Positions 1 through 7,771 are shown, counted from the stretch's first letter. The stretch: DNA of 11,190 nucleotides from Pseudomonadota bacterium (GCA_023412655.1 JAEYNH010000057.1:1-11190), one strand, 5' to 3'. A program made the numbers and translations. The notes: generated by a model from the letters alone, not told the origin.

Positions 1-2391
1 GATCAGGCGGGCGGCGAGCGCGTCCTCCGTCCGGTCCAGGGCCAGGACCTCGCCGCCGCGGCGGGTCAGCACCTCGGCCTCGGCCAGGGTCAGGCCCGTG
101 CCGGCGGGCGGCATGGGCGCCCCGCCATCGCCCAACACCAGGAACGGCGCCCAGAAGCGCGGGTGCAGGCGCGCACGGTCGGGCGCGGCGTCGAGGAAGG
201 CGCGTTGAGCTTCCGCCAGGGCGTCGGCGGGCGAGGCGCCCGGAGTCTTCAGACGCGCGAAGACGCCGGTGACCACCCGCTGCCCGGTCCCGGAATCCAC
301 GGGCCAGAGCGTACCGAGGGTGGCGGGCGCCCCGGCGACGGCGAAGGCCGAGGCCAGGGCCGGCAGGTCGCGGGCCATCTCGTTCAGGTCGAAGTTGGCG
401 GTGTTGCAAGCCGACAGGGCCACGAAGGCGGCGCGCAGGTTGAGGTCGGCGATCTCCGAGGCGGTGAACAGGCCATCGTCCATGGGATCGTCGGAAGCCA
501 CCGGCGTCAGCACCAGGGCCGGTTCGGACAGGCCCTGGAGGTCCTCGCGGATCAGGCCGTGGGTGGCGAAGGACAGGTGGCGGTAGGCGCCGGTCATCTC
601 GCCCCTCAGGGCCCGCTCGGTGGCCTCGGCGCCCATCAGCAGCCGGGGTGCGTGGAAGCCCTTGGCCGAGGCGATCAGCTCGTCCCGGGTCTCGGGCAGG
701 GGGGCGAGAGCGGAGAGGCGCGAGCCGCGCAGCACGGCGGCGGTGTCGCCGCCGAGCAGGGGATCGCCGACCCCCAGGAAGTCGAAATCGGCGGCGGCGA
801 CGCGGGGACCGGTGCGGGCGGCCACCACCACGCCGGGCTGGCCGACGTAGGCGACCGCGTGGCGCCGGATCAGCCAGTCGGCCTTGGCGAGGTCCCAGCC
901 GTTCTCGAGCCTCGGCGGCGGGGCGCGCAGCAGGGCCGCCAGCGGGACCTGGGCGCCCGCCGCGCCGGCCAGCCACAGGATGCGGTCGCCGGCTTTCAGG
1001 CAGCCCTCGGCCGGGCCCACCAGCGCCGCGTGCAGCCGCACCGCGGCCTCTACCGGAAACTGGATGTCCAGCGCCTCGGACGCGGCGTGGCCGGCGGTGA
1101 GGGCGTTCTGGACGAGGCGTGTGTCGAGGCGGAGGCGGGCGGGATCGGCGGCCACGAAGGCGGCGGCCGTGGCGTTGCGGCGGACGCAGACATGGGCCAG
1201 GCCGCCCGGCAGCGGGACCGCAGCCAGGGCCGCCTCGCCCGGTGCAAGCGTCGCCTGGAAGCGGGCGAGGCCCACCACCGGAGCCGGCGTGAGGGCGAGG
1301 CCATCCCGGGCGAGGCTCGCTTCGGCGTCGGCCAGCCGCCGGTTGAAGTCGCGCAGCCGCAGCCGCCGTTCGGGCGCATGGCGGAGGCGCTCGCCCGCGG
1401 ATGCCTTGGAGGCGGTTCCGGCCGTGGCGGCGGCGAGGACCCGCTGCACCTCGATTCGCTCCAGCCGATCGCGCCGGGCCCGCAGGCGCAGGGCCTGGTG
1501 GATGGTCCGGCGCTGCAGCTCGTCCGAGGCCTGGGCGAGCACGGTCAGGGCGTCGGCGTCGAAGCTGGCGCCGGTGCGGCCGGCGAGCTGGGCCAGGACG
1601 AAGCCGGTCTCGGGATCAAGGTCAGCGATCTCGGCGAGGGCGGCCATGACCAGCAGGCGATCGAGGGGGCCGGGCCGGTTCCAGCGGCGGGCGGCGCCGG
1701 GGGCCAGGGCGCTGTCGCGGATCTCCCGGGCGATGCGCCGCAGGGCGGCCTGGCGTTCGGGCCCCGGCGGCTGGACGAGGACGGCGGCGCGCGGATCGGC
1801 GGCGAGCACGCTCCGGGCGCTGTCCAGGTCGCTGCGCTCGGCCGCCAGCAGAGCCTGCAGCTGGCGGGCGACAGCTCCGGGCCCGTCGGGCCCAAGGGAC
1901 TCCAGGGCGGCGGCCGCCGCAGTCTCGGCTCCGGCGCGGTCGCCCCTGAGCTGGAGGAGCCGGGCTTCGGCCAGCCGCCAGAGGCCGGTCTCGAGGCCCG
2001 CAGGCAGCAGGCGGGCGACGTGCGTCCCGGCCGCGCGGTAGAGGCCGAAGGCGCGGTCGACCTCGTCCGCCTCGAGCAGCAGGAAGGTCATGTGGGAGAC
2101 CGCCAGGGCAGTGGCCTGGGGCGCGGCCTCGGGATTGCTCAGGCTGGCGACCAGGGACAGGACCCGATCGACGCCGTCGAGGGCCCCGGCGCGGTCGCCC
2201 TCGCGCCAGAGCTGGAGCGCGTGGGCGCCCTGACGTTCGAGATAGGCCTGGCCGTCGGCGGCGTCGAAAGCCCCCTGCGGCCGCGGAGCCGCCGCAGCGG
2301 CGACGGGCGCCGGCGCGAGAAACACGCTTGCCGCGAACAGCGCGCCAGCTACCTTCCCAAGGCTAAGGTTCGGCCGGGGGGACGGCGTCAT
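1..2391 (-). CDS. Exported helical-repeat/CHAT-domain cysteine protease, 3' end outside window
   Basis: Translated by hand from the minus strand: 797 codons are open with no stop, so the C-terminus lies beyond the left edge. Residues 1-35 look like a signal peptide: positively charged start, hydrophobic core VAGALFAASVFLA, then an Ala-rich cleavage region. Residues about 55-430 are Ala/Leu/Arg-rich helices that resemble degenerate TPR repeats, for example WREGDRAGALDGVDRVL near residue 62. From about residue 440 the CHAT (caspase HetF-associated) domain is recognisable: PLAALL (483-488), FLGVGDPLL (538-546), FATHG with catalytic His611, LSACNTA with catalytic Cys662, and HPRFWAPFLVLGD (743-755). 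Both dyad residues are kept, so an active cysteine endopeptidase is predicted. At least 40 residues follow the usual domain end. The ATG at 2391 fits the signal peptide but has no Shine-Dalgarno sequence; in-frame GTG codons lie upstream. The substrate is unknown. Most characterised CHAT proteases are cytoplasmic, so the signal peptide is notable. Divergent from a secreted serine protease. Confidence 0.88.
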   Translation of the reverse strand, partial: MTPSPRPNLSLGKVAGALFAASVFLAPAPVAAAAAPRPQGAFDAADGQAYLERQGAHALQLWREGDRAGALDGVDRVLSLVASLSNPEAAPQATALAVSHMTFLLLEADEVDRAFGLYRAAGTHVARLLPAGLETGLWRLAEARLLQLRGDRAGAETAAAAALESLGPDGPGAVARQLQALLAAERSDLDSARSVLAADPRAAVLVQPPGPERQAALRRIAREIRDSALAPGAARRWNRPGPLDRLLVMAALAEIADLDPETGFVLAQLAGRTGASFDADALTVLAQASDELQRRTIHQALRLRARRDRLERIEVQRVLAAATAGTASKASAGERLRHAPERRLRLRDFNRRLADAEASLARDGLALTPAPVVGLARFQATLAPGEAALAAVPLPGGLAHVCVRRNATAAAFVAADPARLRLDTRLVQNALTAGHAASEALDIQFPVEAAVRLHAALVGPAEGCLKAGDRILWLAGAAGAQVPLAALLRAPPPRLENGWDLAKADWLIRRHAVAYVGQPGVVVAARTGPRVAAADFDFLGVGDPLLGGDTAAVLRGSRLSALAPLPETRDELIASAKGFHAPRLLMGAEATERALRGEMTGAYRHLSFATHGLIREDLQGLSEPALVLTPVASDDPMDDGLFTASEIADLNLRAAFVALSACNTANFDLNEMARDLPALASAFAVAGAPATLGTLWPVDSGTGQRVVTGVFARLKTPGASPADALAEAQRAFLDAAPDRARLHPRFWAPFLVLGDGGAPMPPAGTGLTLAEAEVLTRRGGEVLALDRTEDALAARLI
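2328..2356 (+). promoter_or_regulatory. Candidate housekeeping-type promoter for the serine protease gene
   Basis: TTGCCG at 2328-2333 and GCTACCTTC at 2348-2356 resemble the Caulobacter housekeeping sigma-factor consensus (TTGACgs, 10-14 nt spacer, GCTANAWC). A transcript from here would start near 2360 and have a leader of about 30 nt containing the Shine-Dalgarno at 2376-2382. The whole element lies inside the signal-peptide codons of the opposing CHAT gene. A second GCTA motif at 2362-2365 is an alternative -10, but it is close to the ribosome binding site. The call rests on motif match only. Confidence 0.35.
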
Positions 2392-2392
2392 G
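2389..2392. other. CATG shared by two divergent start codons
   Basis: The plus-strand protease begins with ATG at 2390-2392, and the minus-strand CHAT gene begins with ATG at 2391-2389. The two start codons overlap by 2 bp within the palindrome CATG. Both starts are supported by convincing signal peptides immediately downstream. There is therefore no intergenic space, and each gene's promoter and leader must lie in the other's coding sequence. If the CHAT gene actually starts at an in-frame GTG upstream, the overlap would be longer, not shorter. Confidence 0.75.
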
Positions 2393-3562
2393 AAATGGGT
2401 CCATGCGGCGGCCGCCACGGCCACGCTTTCGCTGGCATCATACGCATGGGCCGCGCCGCCGGAAGCGCGGCTGGGCGAGGCGGCGGAGTTGCCGGGGGCG
2501 GCGCCCGCCACGGGCAAGGCCGGCCTGCCGCAGATCCCGTCAGGCGCCCTACGGCTGGGCAAGGCCCTGTCGCGCCTGCAGCCCGAGGGCCAGGCGACCA
2601 CGCGCGGGGCGGCCGAGACGCGCATCTACCAGCAGGCCTCGCCGGCCGTGGTGCTGATCGTCACGCGCGACGGGCTGGGGTCAGGCGCACTGATCTCGCC
2701 GGACGGTGCGATCCTGACGAACCTCCATGTGGTGGGCGACGCCGAGGTGGTGGGAGTCATCTTCAAGCCGGCAGTGGAGGGCCAGGCGGTGGGCAAGGCC
2801 GACGTGCGCCGGGCCAAGGTGGTCCGCCGGGACGAGCTGACGGACCTTGCGCTGATCGAGGTGGCCGAGGTTCCGGCCGGGGTGACGCCCCTGAAGGTCG
2901 GCAATTCCACCACGCTGGAGGTGGGGGCCGACGTCCACGCCATCGGCCATCCCACCGGCGAGGCCTGGACCTATACCCGCGGCATCGTCAGCCAGATCCG
3001 CCGGGCCTATCAGTGGCAGCCAAAGGGCGACGTGCGCCACGAGGCGACGGTGATCCAGACCCAGACGCCGCTCAATCCCGGCAACTCCGGCGGGCCGCTG
3101 CTGAACGACCAGATGGAGATCGTGGGGATCAACAGCTTCGTCGGCGACGGCGAGGGGCTGAACTACGCGGTCTCGGCCGAGGACGTGAAGTCGTTCCTGG
3201 CCCGCACCGACGACCGCATGGTCCGCACCCGCAACGCGGCTGCGGGCGACGAGACCTGCGAGCCGGTCATGATCTCCGAGCGGCCCACGTCCGACCCGAA
3301 GGGCGTGGAGCGGCTGGTGGACACCGACTGCGACGGCAAGGGCGACGCCATCCTCTCCGTCCCCGCCAGCAAGCGCCACCCGACGACCGTCTGGGTGGAC
3401 GATGACGGCGACGGCAAGCTGGACACCATGTACTTCGACGAGGGCCATGACGGCTCGTTCGAGAGCGCGCTCTACGACACCGACGGAGACGGCAAGCCCG
3501 ACGTCCGCGGGTTCTTCCGCAAGGGCGAGGACGAGCCCTACCGCTGGGAGAAGATGGACTAG
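2390..3562 (+). CDS. Secreted trypsin/HtrA-like serine protease with C-terminal calcium-binding-like repeats
   Basis: A 390-residue protein with a clear signal peptide (residues 1-21, ending SYAWA before APP). Residues 22-75 form an Ala/Gly/Pro-rich segment that could be a linker or propeptide. The protease domain (about 78-272) is of the S1C/DegP type: GSGALISPDGAILTNLHVV with His113, TDLALI with Asp152, and PGNSGGPLL with Ser233, so the triad is intact. No PDZ domain follows. Instead residues 311-371 carry aspartate-rich loops DTDCDGKGD, DDDGDGKLD, DEGHDGSFES and DTDGDGKPD, resembling EF-hand or thrombospondin type-3 calcium-binding repeats. Cys290 and Cys314 are the only cysteines in the mature protein and could form a disulphide. 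A good ribosome binding site (GGGGGGA, ending 7 nt before the ATG) supports the start. The protein is inferred to act in the periplasm or outside the cell and may need calcium. Its start codon overlaps that of the divergent CHAT gene, suggesting linked function or control. Confidence 0.93.
   Translation: MKWVHAAAATATLSLASYAWAAPPEARLGEAAELPGAAPATGKAGLPQIPSGALRLGKALSRLQPEGQATTRGAAETRIYQQASPAVVLIVTRDGLGSGALISPDGAILTNLHVVGDAEVVGVIFKPAVEGQAVGKADVRRAKVVRRDELTDLALIEVAEVPAGVTPLKVGNSTTLEVGADVHAIGHPTGEAWTYTRGIVSQIRRAYQWQPKGDVRHEATVIQTQTPLNPGNSGGPLLNDQMEIVGINSFVGDGEGLNYAVSAEDVKSFLARTDDRMVRTRNAAAGDETCEPVMISERPTSDPKGVERLVDTDCDGKGDAILSVPASKRHPTTVWVDDDGDGKLDTMYFDEGHDGSFESALYDTDGDGKPDVRGFFRKGEDEPYRWEKMD
2437..2442 (-). 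promoter_or_regulatory. Possible -10 element for the CHAT gene
   Basis: The minus strand reads TATGAT here, 45 nt upstream of the CHAT ATG and inside the protease's signal-peptide codons. The matching -35 position reads CTTCCG, a poor match. Transcription from here would leave a leader of about 40 nt with no Shine-Dalgarno. This is the best candidate I can see, but it is weak. Confidence 0.2.
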
Positions 3563-3667
3563 CCCCCCGTCCTTCCGCCGGCCCTGCACCGGAATTCCAC
3601 GCGCCGCGGATCGCCCGCGCACAGCCGGCGTGCAGGATGCCTCCACCTGCGGAAGAGGAGGTCGGCC

Positions 3668-3942
3668 ATGTCCGGTCCGGTTCGTGACGGCGGCCTGAGG
3701 CCATGGACCTGGGGCCTGGCGGGGGCGGTGCTGCTGCTGGCCGGCCTGGCGCAACTCTTCTGGGACCAGATGGACTGGGGCGCCGAAGACTTCGTGGCGC
3801 TGACGATCCTGCTGGCCGGGGGCTGCCTCGGCTACGAGCTGGTGGCGCGGGCCACCCGCCGGCCCTGGCTGAGGCTGGCCGGCGGCCTGGCTGTCCTGGC
3901 CGCCGTGCTGCTGGTGTGGGCGCAGCTGGCCGTGGACCTCTG

Positions 3943-3946
<4 letters not shown>
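3668..3946 (+). CDS. Small three-helix inner-membrane protein of unknown function
   Basis: A 92-residue protein with a strong ribosome binding site (AGGAGG at 3656-3661, 6 nt before the ATG). Three hydrophobic segments are visible at about residues 15-31, 41-59 and 69-89, separated by short loops. The acidic, Trp-containing loop WDQMDWGAEDF precedes the second helix, and a basic loop (ARATRRPW) precedes the third. The pattern W..DF...tiLL.G....YELv.R resembles a group of small uncharacterised proteobacterial membrane proteins I recall only loosely, so I name no family. It follows the serine protease on the same strand after 105 nt, in which I see neither a clear terminator nor a promoter, so it may be cotranscribed. 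Its stop codon overlaps the dapD stop codon. Function cannot be assigned. Confidence 0.8.
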
Positions 3947-4761
<815 letters not shown>

Positions 4762-4763
4762 GG

Positions 4764-5438
4764 TCAGGCAGTCTCCCGAAGGCGCGCGTCCGCGAGGAAC
4801 GGCGCCAGCTTGGCGGTGCGGTGGTGGATGAAGGGGACGGGGGGCTGGCCCTCGCCCAGGAGGGCGTGCGGGCCGACCAGGATGGTGGTCATGCCCAGGT
4901 CGGCGGCCGGGGCGAGGTTGCGCGCGCTGTCCTCGAAGAAGGCGGTGACGGCCGGGTCGATGGCGTGGGCGGCGCCGAGGCGGGCGAAGGCCTGCGGGCT
5001 GGGCTTGGGCTCGTAGCCGCACGAGCCGATGTGGAAGACGTCGTCGAACAGGTGGGCGAGGCCCAGCCGCGCCAGGACGCGCTCGGCGTGGACGTCGTCG
5101 GCGTTGGTGAAGACCAGCCGCCGGCCCGGCAGCCGCTCGAGGGCGGCCAGCAGCTCGGGATCGTGCGCCAGGGTCTCCAGCGACAGGTCGTGGAAGATGG
5201 CGTGGAACTCGGCCGGATCGACGCCGTGATGGAGCATCATCCCCTTCAGGGTCAGCCCGTGCTCGGCCAGATAGGACTTCTGCAGGCGGAAGGCCTCGTC
5301 CCGGGGCAGGCCGGTGACCTTCTGCACATAGCCGGTCATCCGGTCGGCCATGGCCGCCATGAAGCCGGACTCGGCCGGGTAGAGGGTGTTGTCGAGGTCG
5401 AACAGCCAGGTGTCGACGTGGGAGAGGTCTACCGGCAA
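4764..5438 (-). CDS. HAD-superfamily phosphatase, pyrimidine 5'-nucleotidase-like
   Basis: A 224-residue HAD hydrolase. Motif I is FDLDNTLYP, with nucleophile Asp14 and Asp16. Motif II is the FTN stretch (110-112), motif III includes Lys145 in GYEPKPSP, and motif IV is FFEDS with Glu169/Asp170. A helical cap lies between motifs I and II (about 24-95). The DNTLYP variant of motif I is typical of the yeast SDT1/bacterial pyrimidine 5'-nucleotidase group, which dephosphorylates UMP or CMP; the substrate here is inferred. The start is a TTG at 5438: it has an AGGGA Shine-Dalgarno 7 nt upstream and no ATG lies nearby in frame. The gene overlaps the end of argB by 10 nt and ends 2 nt before dapD, so all three are likely one translationally coupled operon. 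From memory, a HAD gene between argB and dapD is common in alphaproteobacteria. Its link to arginine or lysine synthesis is unknown. Confidence 0.92.
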   Translation of the reverse strand: MPVDLSHVDTWLFDLDNTLYPAESGFMAAMADRMTGYVQKVTGLPRDEAFRLQKSYLAEHGLTLKGMMLHHGVDPAEFHAIFHDLSLETLAHDPELLAALERLPGRRLVFTNADDVHAERVLARLGLAHLFDDVFHIGSCGYEPKPSPQAFARLGAAHAIDPAVTAFFEDSARNLAPAADLGMTTILVGPHALLGEGQPPVPFIHHRTAKLAPFLADARLRETA

Positions 5439-6358
5439 ATCAGGGTCCCTGCCCCGTGCTCGGTGAACAGCTCCACCAGCATGGCGTGGGGGCGGCGCCC
5501 GTCCAGGATGACCACGGCCTCGACGCCGGATTCCACGGCGTGGATGGCGGTTTCCAGCTTGGGGATCATGCCGCCGGTGGCCACGCCCTCCTCGATGGCC
5601 CGGCGGGCCTCGGCCACGGTCATCTGGCGGATCAGTTCACCGTTGCGGTCCAGGACGCCGGCCACGTCGGTGAGCAGCAGCATGCGCTTGGCGCTCAGGG
5701 CCCCGGCGAGGGCGCCGGCCACCGTGTCGGCGTTGATGTTGTAGGTCTCGCCGGTCTCTGAGACGCCGATGGGGGCGATCACCGGGATGTAGTCCTCGTC
5801 GGCGCCGATCAGGGCCTTGATGATCTTGGTGTCGATCCGCTTGGGCTCGCCCACGAAGCCCAGGTCGACGATGCGCTCCTCGTCGGAGTTGGGGTCCTTC
5901 TTGGTGCGGGTGACCTTGTCCACGACGATCAGCCGGGCGTCCTTGCCCGACAGGCCGACGCCGCGCACGTCGGCCTCGGCGCCCGCCTGGGTGATCCAGG
6001 AGGCGATCTCCTTGTTGATGGCGCCGGAGAGGACCATCTCGGCCACCTCCATGGTGGCCTCGTCGGTGACCCGCAGGCCGTCGATGAAGTGGCTCTGGAC
6101 GCCGGCCTTGGAGAGCCAGGCCGAGATCTGCGGGCCGCCGCCGTGGACCACCACGGGATGCAGGCCCAGCATCTTCAGCAGCACGGCGTCGGCGGCGAAC
6201 AGCTTGGCCACCTGTTCCTCGCCCATGGCGTGGCCGCCGTATTTGATGACCACGGTCTCGCGGTCATAGATCTGGATGTAGGGCAGCGCCTCGGCGAGGG
6301 TCTTGGCCGTCGCCCAGCCCTGGCTTTCCTTGCCCTGGCTCTCCGTGGTCTCGCTCAC
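5429..6358 (-). CDS. argB: Acetylglutamate kinase (ArgB)
   Basis: Catalyses ATP-dependent phosphorylation of N-acetylglutamate, the second step of arginine synthesis, in the cytoplasm. The 309-residue product has the amino acid kinase fold: IKYGGHAM (Lys39, Gly41-42), VVVHGGGPQIS (phosphate-binding Gly73-75), GLRVTDEATMEVAEMVLSG for substrate binding, YNINADTVAGALA (206-218), LLLTDVAGV and TGGMIPKLETA (261-271). The N-terminal extension before the first strand (about 33 residues, with helix ATAKTLAEALPYIQIY) is like that of hexameric, arginine-inhibited enzymes, so feedback inhibition by arginine is plausible but not proven. The start is a GTG at 6358 with GGAG 8 nt upstream. First gene of an argB-HAD-dapD run, divergent from an amidohydrolase gene. 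Confidence 0.97.
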   Translation of the reverse strand: MSETTESQGKESQGWATAKTLAEALPYIQIYDRETVVIKYGGHAMGEEQVAKLFAADAVLLKMLGLHPVVVHGGGPQISAWLSKAGVQSHFIDGLRVTDEATMEVAEMVLSGAINKEIASWITQAGAEADVRGVGLSGKDARLIVVDKVTRTKKDPNSDEERIVDLGFVGEPKRIDTKIIKALIGADEDYIPVIAPIGVSETGETYNINADTVAGALAGALSAKRMLLLTDVAGVLDRNGELIRQMTVAEARRAIEEGVATGGMIPKLETAIHAVESGVEAVVILDGRRPHAMLVELFTEHGAGTLICR

Positions 6359-6490
6359 CCGCGCCGCTCCGCCAAAATCCGCGCCAGATTCCTGGCCCGC
6401 AAAATCGTGGGGGTCCGATAGCGGACGTGCCGCCCCCTGTCACGCGTCGGGCGGCGTGCTAGCGTGACCGGAGCGAAGGGGGATTTCAGG
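6359..6490. promoter_or_regulatory. Divergent control region between argB and amidohydrolase gene
   Basis: A 132-bp spacer that must hold promoters for both directions. Toward the amidohydrolase, GCTAGCGT at 6458-6465 is a possible -10, with a weak TGTCAC -35 at 6438-6443; the ribosome binding site AAGGGGGA (6476-6483) follows. Toward argB, the minus strand has GCTATCGG (6422-6415) as a possible -10, with no good -35, and GGAG before the GTG. A perfect small inverted repeat, GTCCG-ATAG-CGGAC, at 6413-6426 overlaps the putative argB -10 and could be an operator or chance. Motif-level evidence only. Confidence 0.4.
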
Positions 6491-7768
6491 ATGCGGATGC
6501 TGGGTGCGGCGGCGATGGTCGCGGGATGGCTCGTGGGCGCCGCGGGGATGGCCTCGGCGGAAACCGTGGCGGTGACCGCCGAGCGGCTGCTGGACCCGGC
6601 GAGCGGCCGCTATCTGGAACGGCCGCTGGTGCTCATCGTCGACGGCAAGGTGGCCCGGGTCGGAACCGCGGGCGATGCTGTCCCGGCTGGCGCCAGCCGC
6701 CTGGACCTGCCGGGCGTGACCCTGCTGCCCGGCCTGATCGACATGCACGTCCACCTGGACACCCTGGCCCACATCGGCGGCTACAACTTCTATCAGTACT
6801 CGGACGCCTTCTGGCCCGTGGTCTCGACCCGGTCGGCCCGGGAGACGCTGGAGGCGGGCTTCACCACGGTGCGCAGCATGGGCCCGGCCGCGCCCTATGC
6901 CGACGTCGGGCTGCGCGAGGCGATCGACGGCGGTTTCGTGGTCGGCCCTCGGGTGGTGAGCGCCGGGGCCGCCGTCAGCGCCACCGGCGGCCACTGCGAT
7001 TCCACCTACTTCCCGCCGTCCATGGACGAGAAGAGCGACTTCCTGGCCGACAGCCCCGACGCAGGCCGGGCGGTGGTGCGGCGGCTGAAGAAGTACGGCG
7101 CCCAGGTGATCAAGGTGTGCGCCACCGGCGGGGTGTTCTCCCGGGGGACGTCGGTGGGCGCCCAGCAGCTGACCGAAGCCGAGCTGCGGGCCATCGCCGA
7201 GGAGGCGCACATGGCGGGGATGAAGGTCGCCGCCCACGCCCACGGCGCCGAGGGGATCAAGGCGGCGATCCGCGCCGGGATCGACACCATCGAGCACGTC
7301 AGCCTGGTGGACGAGGAGGGCATCCGCCTGGCCCGGGAGCGCGGGACCTACTTCTCGATGGACATCTACAACACCGAATACACCCAGGCCGAGGGGCAGA
7401 AGAACGGGGTGCTGGAGGCCAACCTGGCCAAGGACCGCGAGGTGGCCGACGTCCAGCGGGAGGGCTTCCGCAAGAGCCTGAAGGCCGGGGTGAAGCACGT
7501 GTTCGGCTCGGACTCCGGCGTCTATCCGCACGGCCAGAACGCCCGCCAGTTCGCGGTGATGGTGCGCTATGGCGCGACCCCGCTGCAGGCCATCCAGGCG
7601 GCCACCGTCAACGCCGCCGAGGCCCTGGGCCAGGCGGGGCAGGTGGGCCGCATCGCCCCGGGCGCCTGGGGCGACCTGGTGGGCGTGGCGGGCGATCCGC
7701 TGGCCGACGTCACGGTGCTCGAGCGGCCCGTCTTCGTGATGAAGGGCGGCGAGGTGGTGAAGCCCTGA
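6491..7768 (+). CDS. Exported metal-dependent amidohydrolase, Xaa-Arg/Lys dipeptidase- or prolidase-like
   Basis: A 425-residue amidohydrolase-superfamily enzyme. Residues 1-23 (MRMLGAAAMVAGWLVGAAGMASA) form a signal peptide, pointing to the periplasm. The binuclear metal site is complete: HVH (His86, His88) after LPGLIDM, Lys208 in VIKVCATGG as the likely carboxylated bridging lysine, His249 in AAHAHG, His269 in TIEHV and Asp341 in FGSDSG. The C-terminus ends with the usual small beta domain (GDLVGVAGDPLADV). The sequence resembles the group once annotated as prolidases or imidazolonepropionase-like. Characterised Caulobacter relatives in that group hydrolyse L-Xaa-L-Arg/Lys dipeptides; substrate assignment here is an inference. 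The ATG at 6491 is preferred over an in-frame GTG at 6464 because a good Shine-Dalgarno sits 7 nt before it and the signal peptide starts there. It lies divergent from argB, and its 3' end meets the acyl-CoA dehydrogenase gene with 3 nt between. Confidence 0.92.
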   Translation: MRMLGAAAMVAGWLVGAAGMASAETVAVTAERLLDPASGRYLERPLVLIVDGKVARVGTAGDAVPAGASRLDLPGVTLLPGLIDMHVHLDTLAHIGGYNFYQYSDAFWPVVSTRSARETLEAGFTTVRSMGPAAPYADVGLREAIDGGFVVGPRVVSAGAAVSATGGHCDSTYFPPSMDEKSDFLADSPDAGRAVVRRLKKYGAQVIKVCATGGVFSRGTSVGAQQLTEAELRAIAEEAHMAGMKVAAHAHGAEGIKAAIRAGIDTIEHVSLVDEEGIRLARERGTYFSMDIYNTEYTQAEGQKNGVLEANLAKDREVADVQREGFRKSLKAGVKHVFGSDSGVYPHGQNARQFAVMVRYGATPLQAIQAATVNAAEALGQAGQVGRIAPGAWGDLVGVAGDPLADVTVLERPVFVMKGGEVVKP

Positions 7769-7771
7769 GGC

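Noticed and set aside
163..3405. A 1080-codon open frame on the plus strand
   Set aside because: It is a GC-rich shadow: it lies antisense to the CHAT gene and then out of frame with the serine protease. Its product is low-complexity Gly/Arg/Ala/Gln sequence, while both opposing reading frames show clear catalytic motifs.
3563..3667. Terminator or second gene between protease and small membrane protein
   Set aside because: Only a 5-bp GCAGG/CCTGC pairing and the palindrome GGAATTCC are visible; neither is strong enough to call.
2681..3754. A 357-codon minus-strand open frame opposite the protease
   Set aside because: It has no recognisable motifs and no ribosome binding site evidence; it mirrors the protease codons, including the GNSGGP region.
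4762..5022. N-terminal extension of dapD to 5022
   Set aside because: The extra 87 residues are a frame-shifted reading of the HAD gene. The canonical DapD N-terminus begins at 4761 and gives the normal length of 272.
6464..6490. GTG at 6464 as start of the amidohydrolase
   Set aside because: It would add 9 residues before the signal peptide, and the Shine-Dalgarno at 6476-6483 would lie inside the gene; ATG 6491 fits better.
6440..7531. A 363-codon minus-strand open frame opposite the amidohydrolase
   Set aside because: Antisense shadow of a gene with a full metal-binding motif set; its composition is His/Gly/Arg-rich and without domain features.
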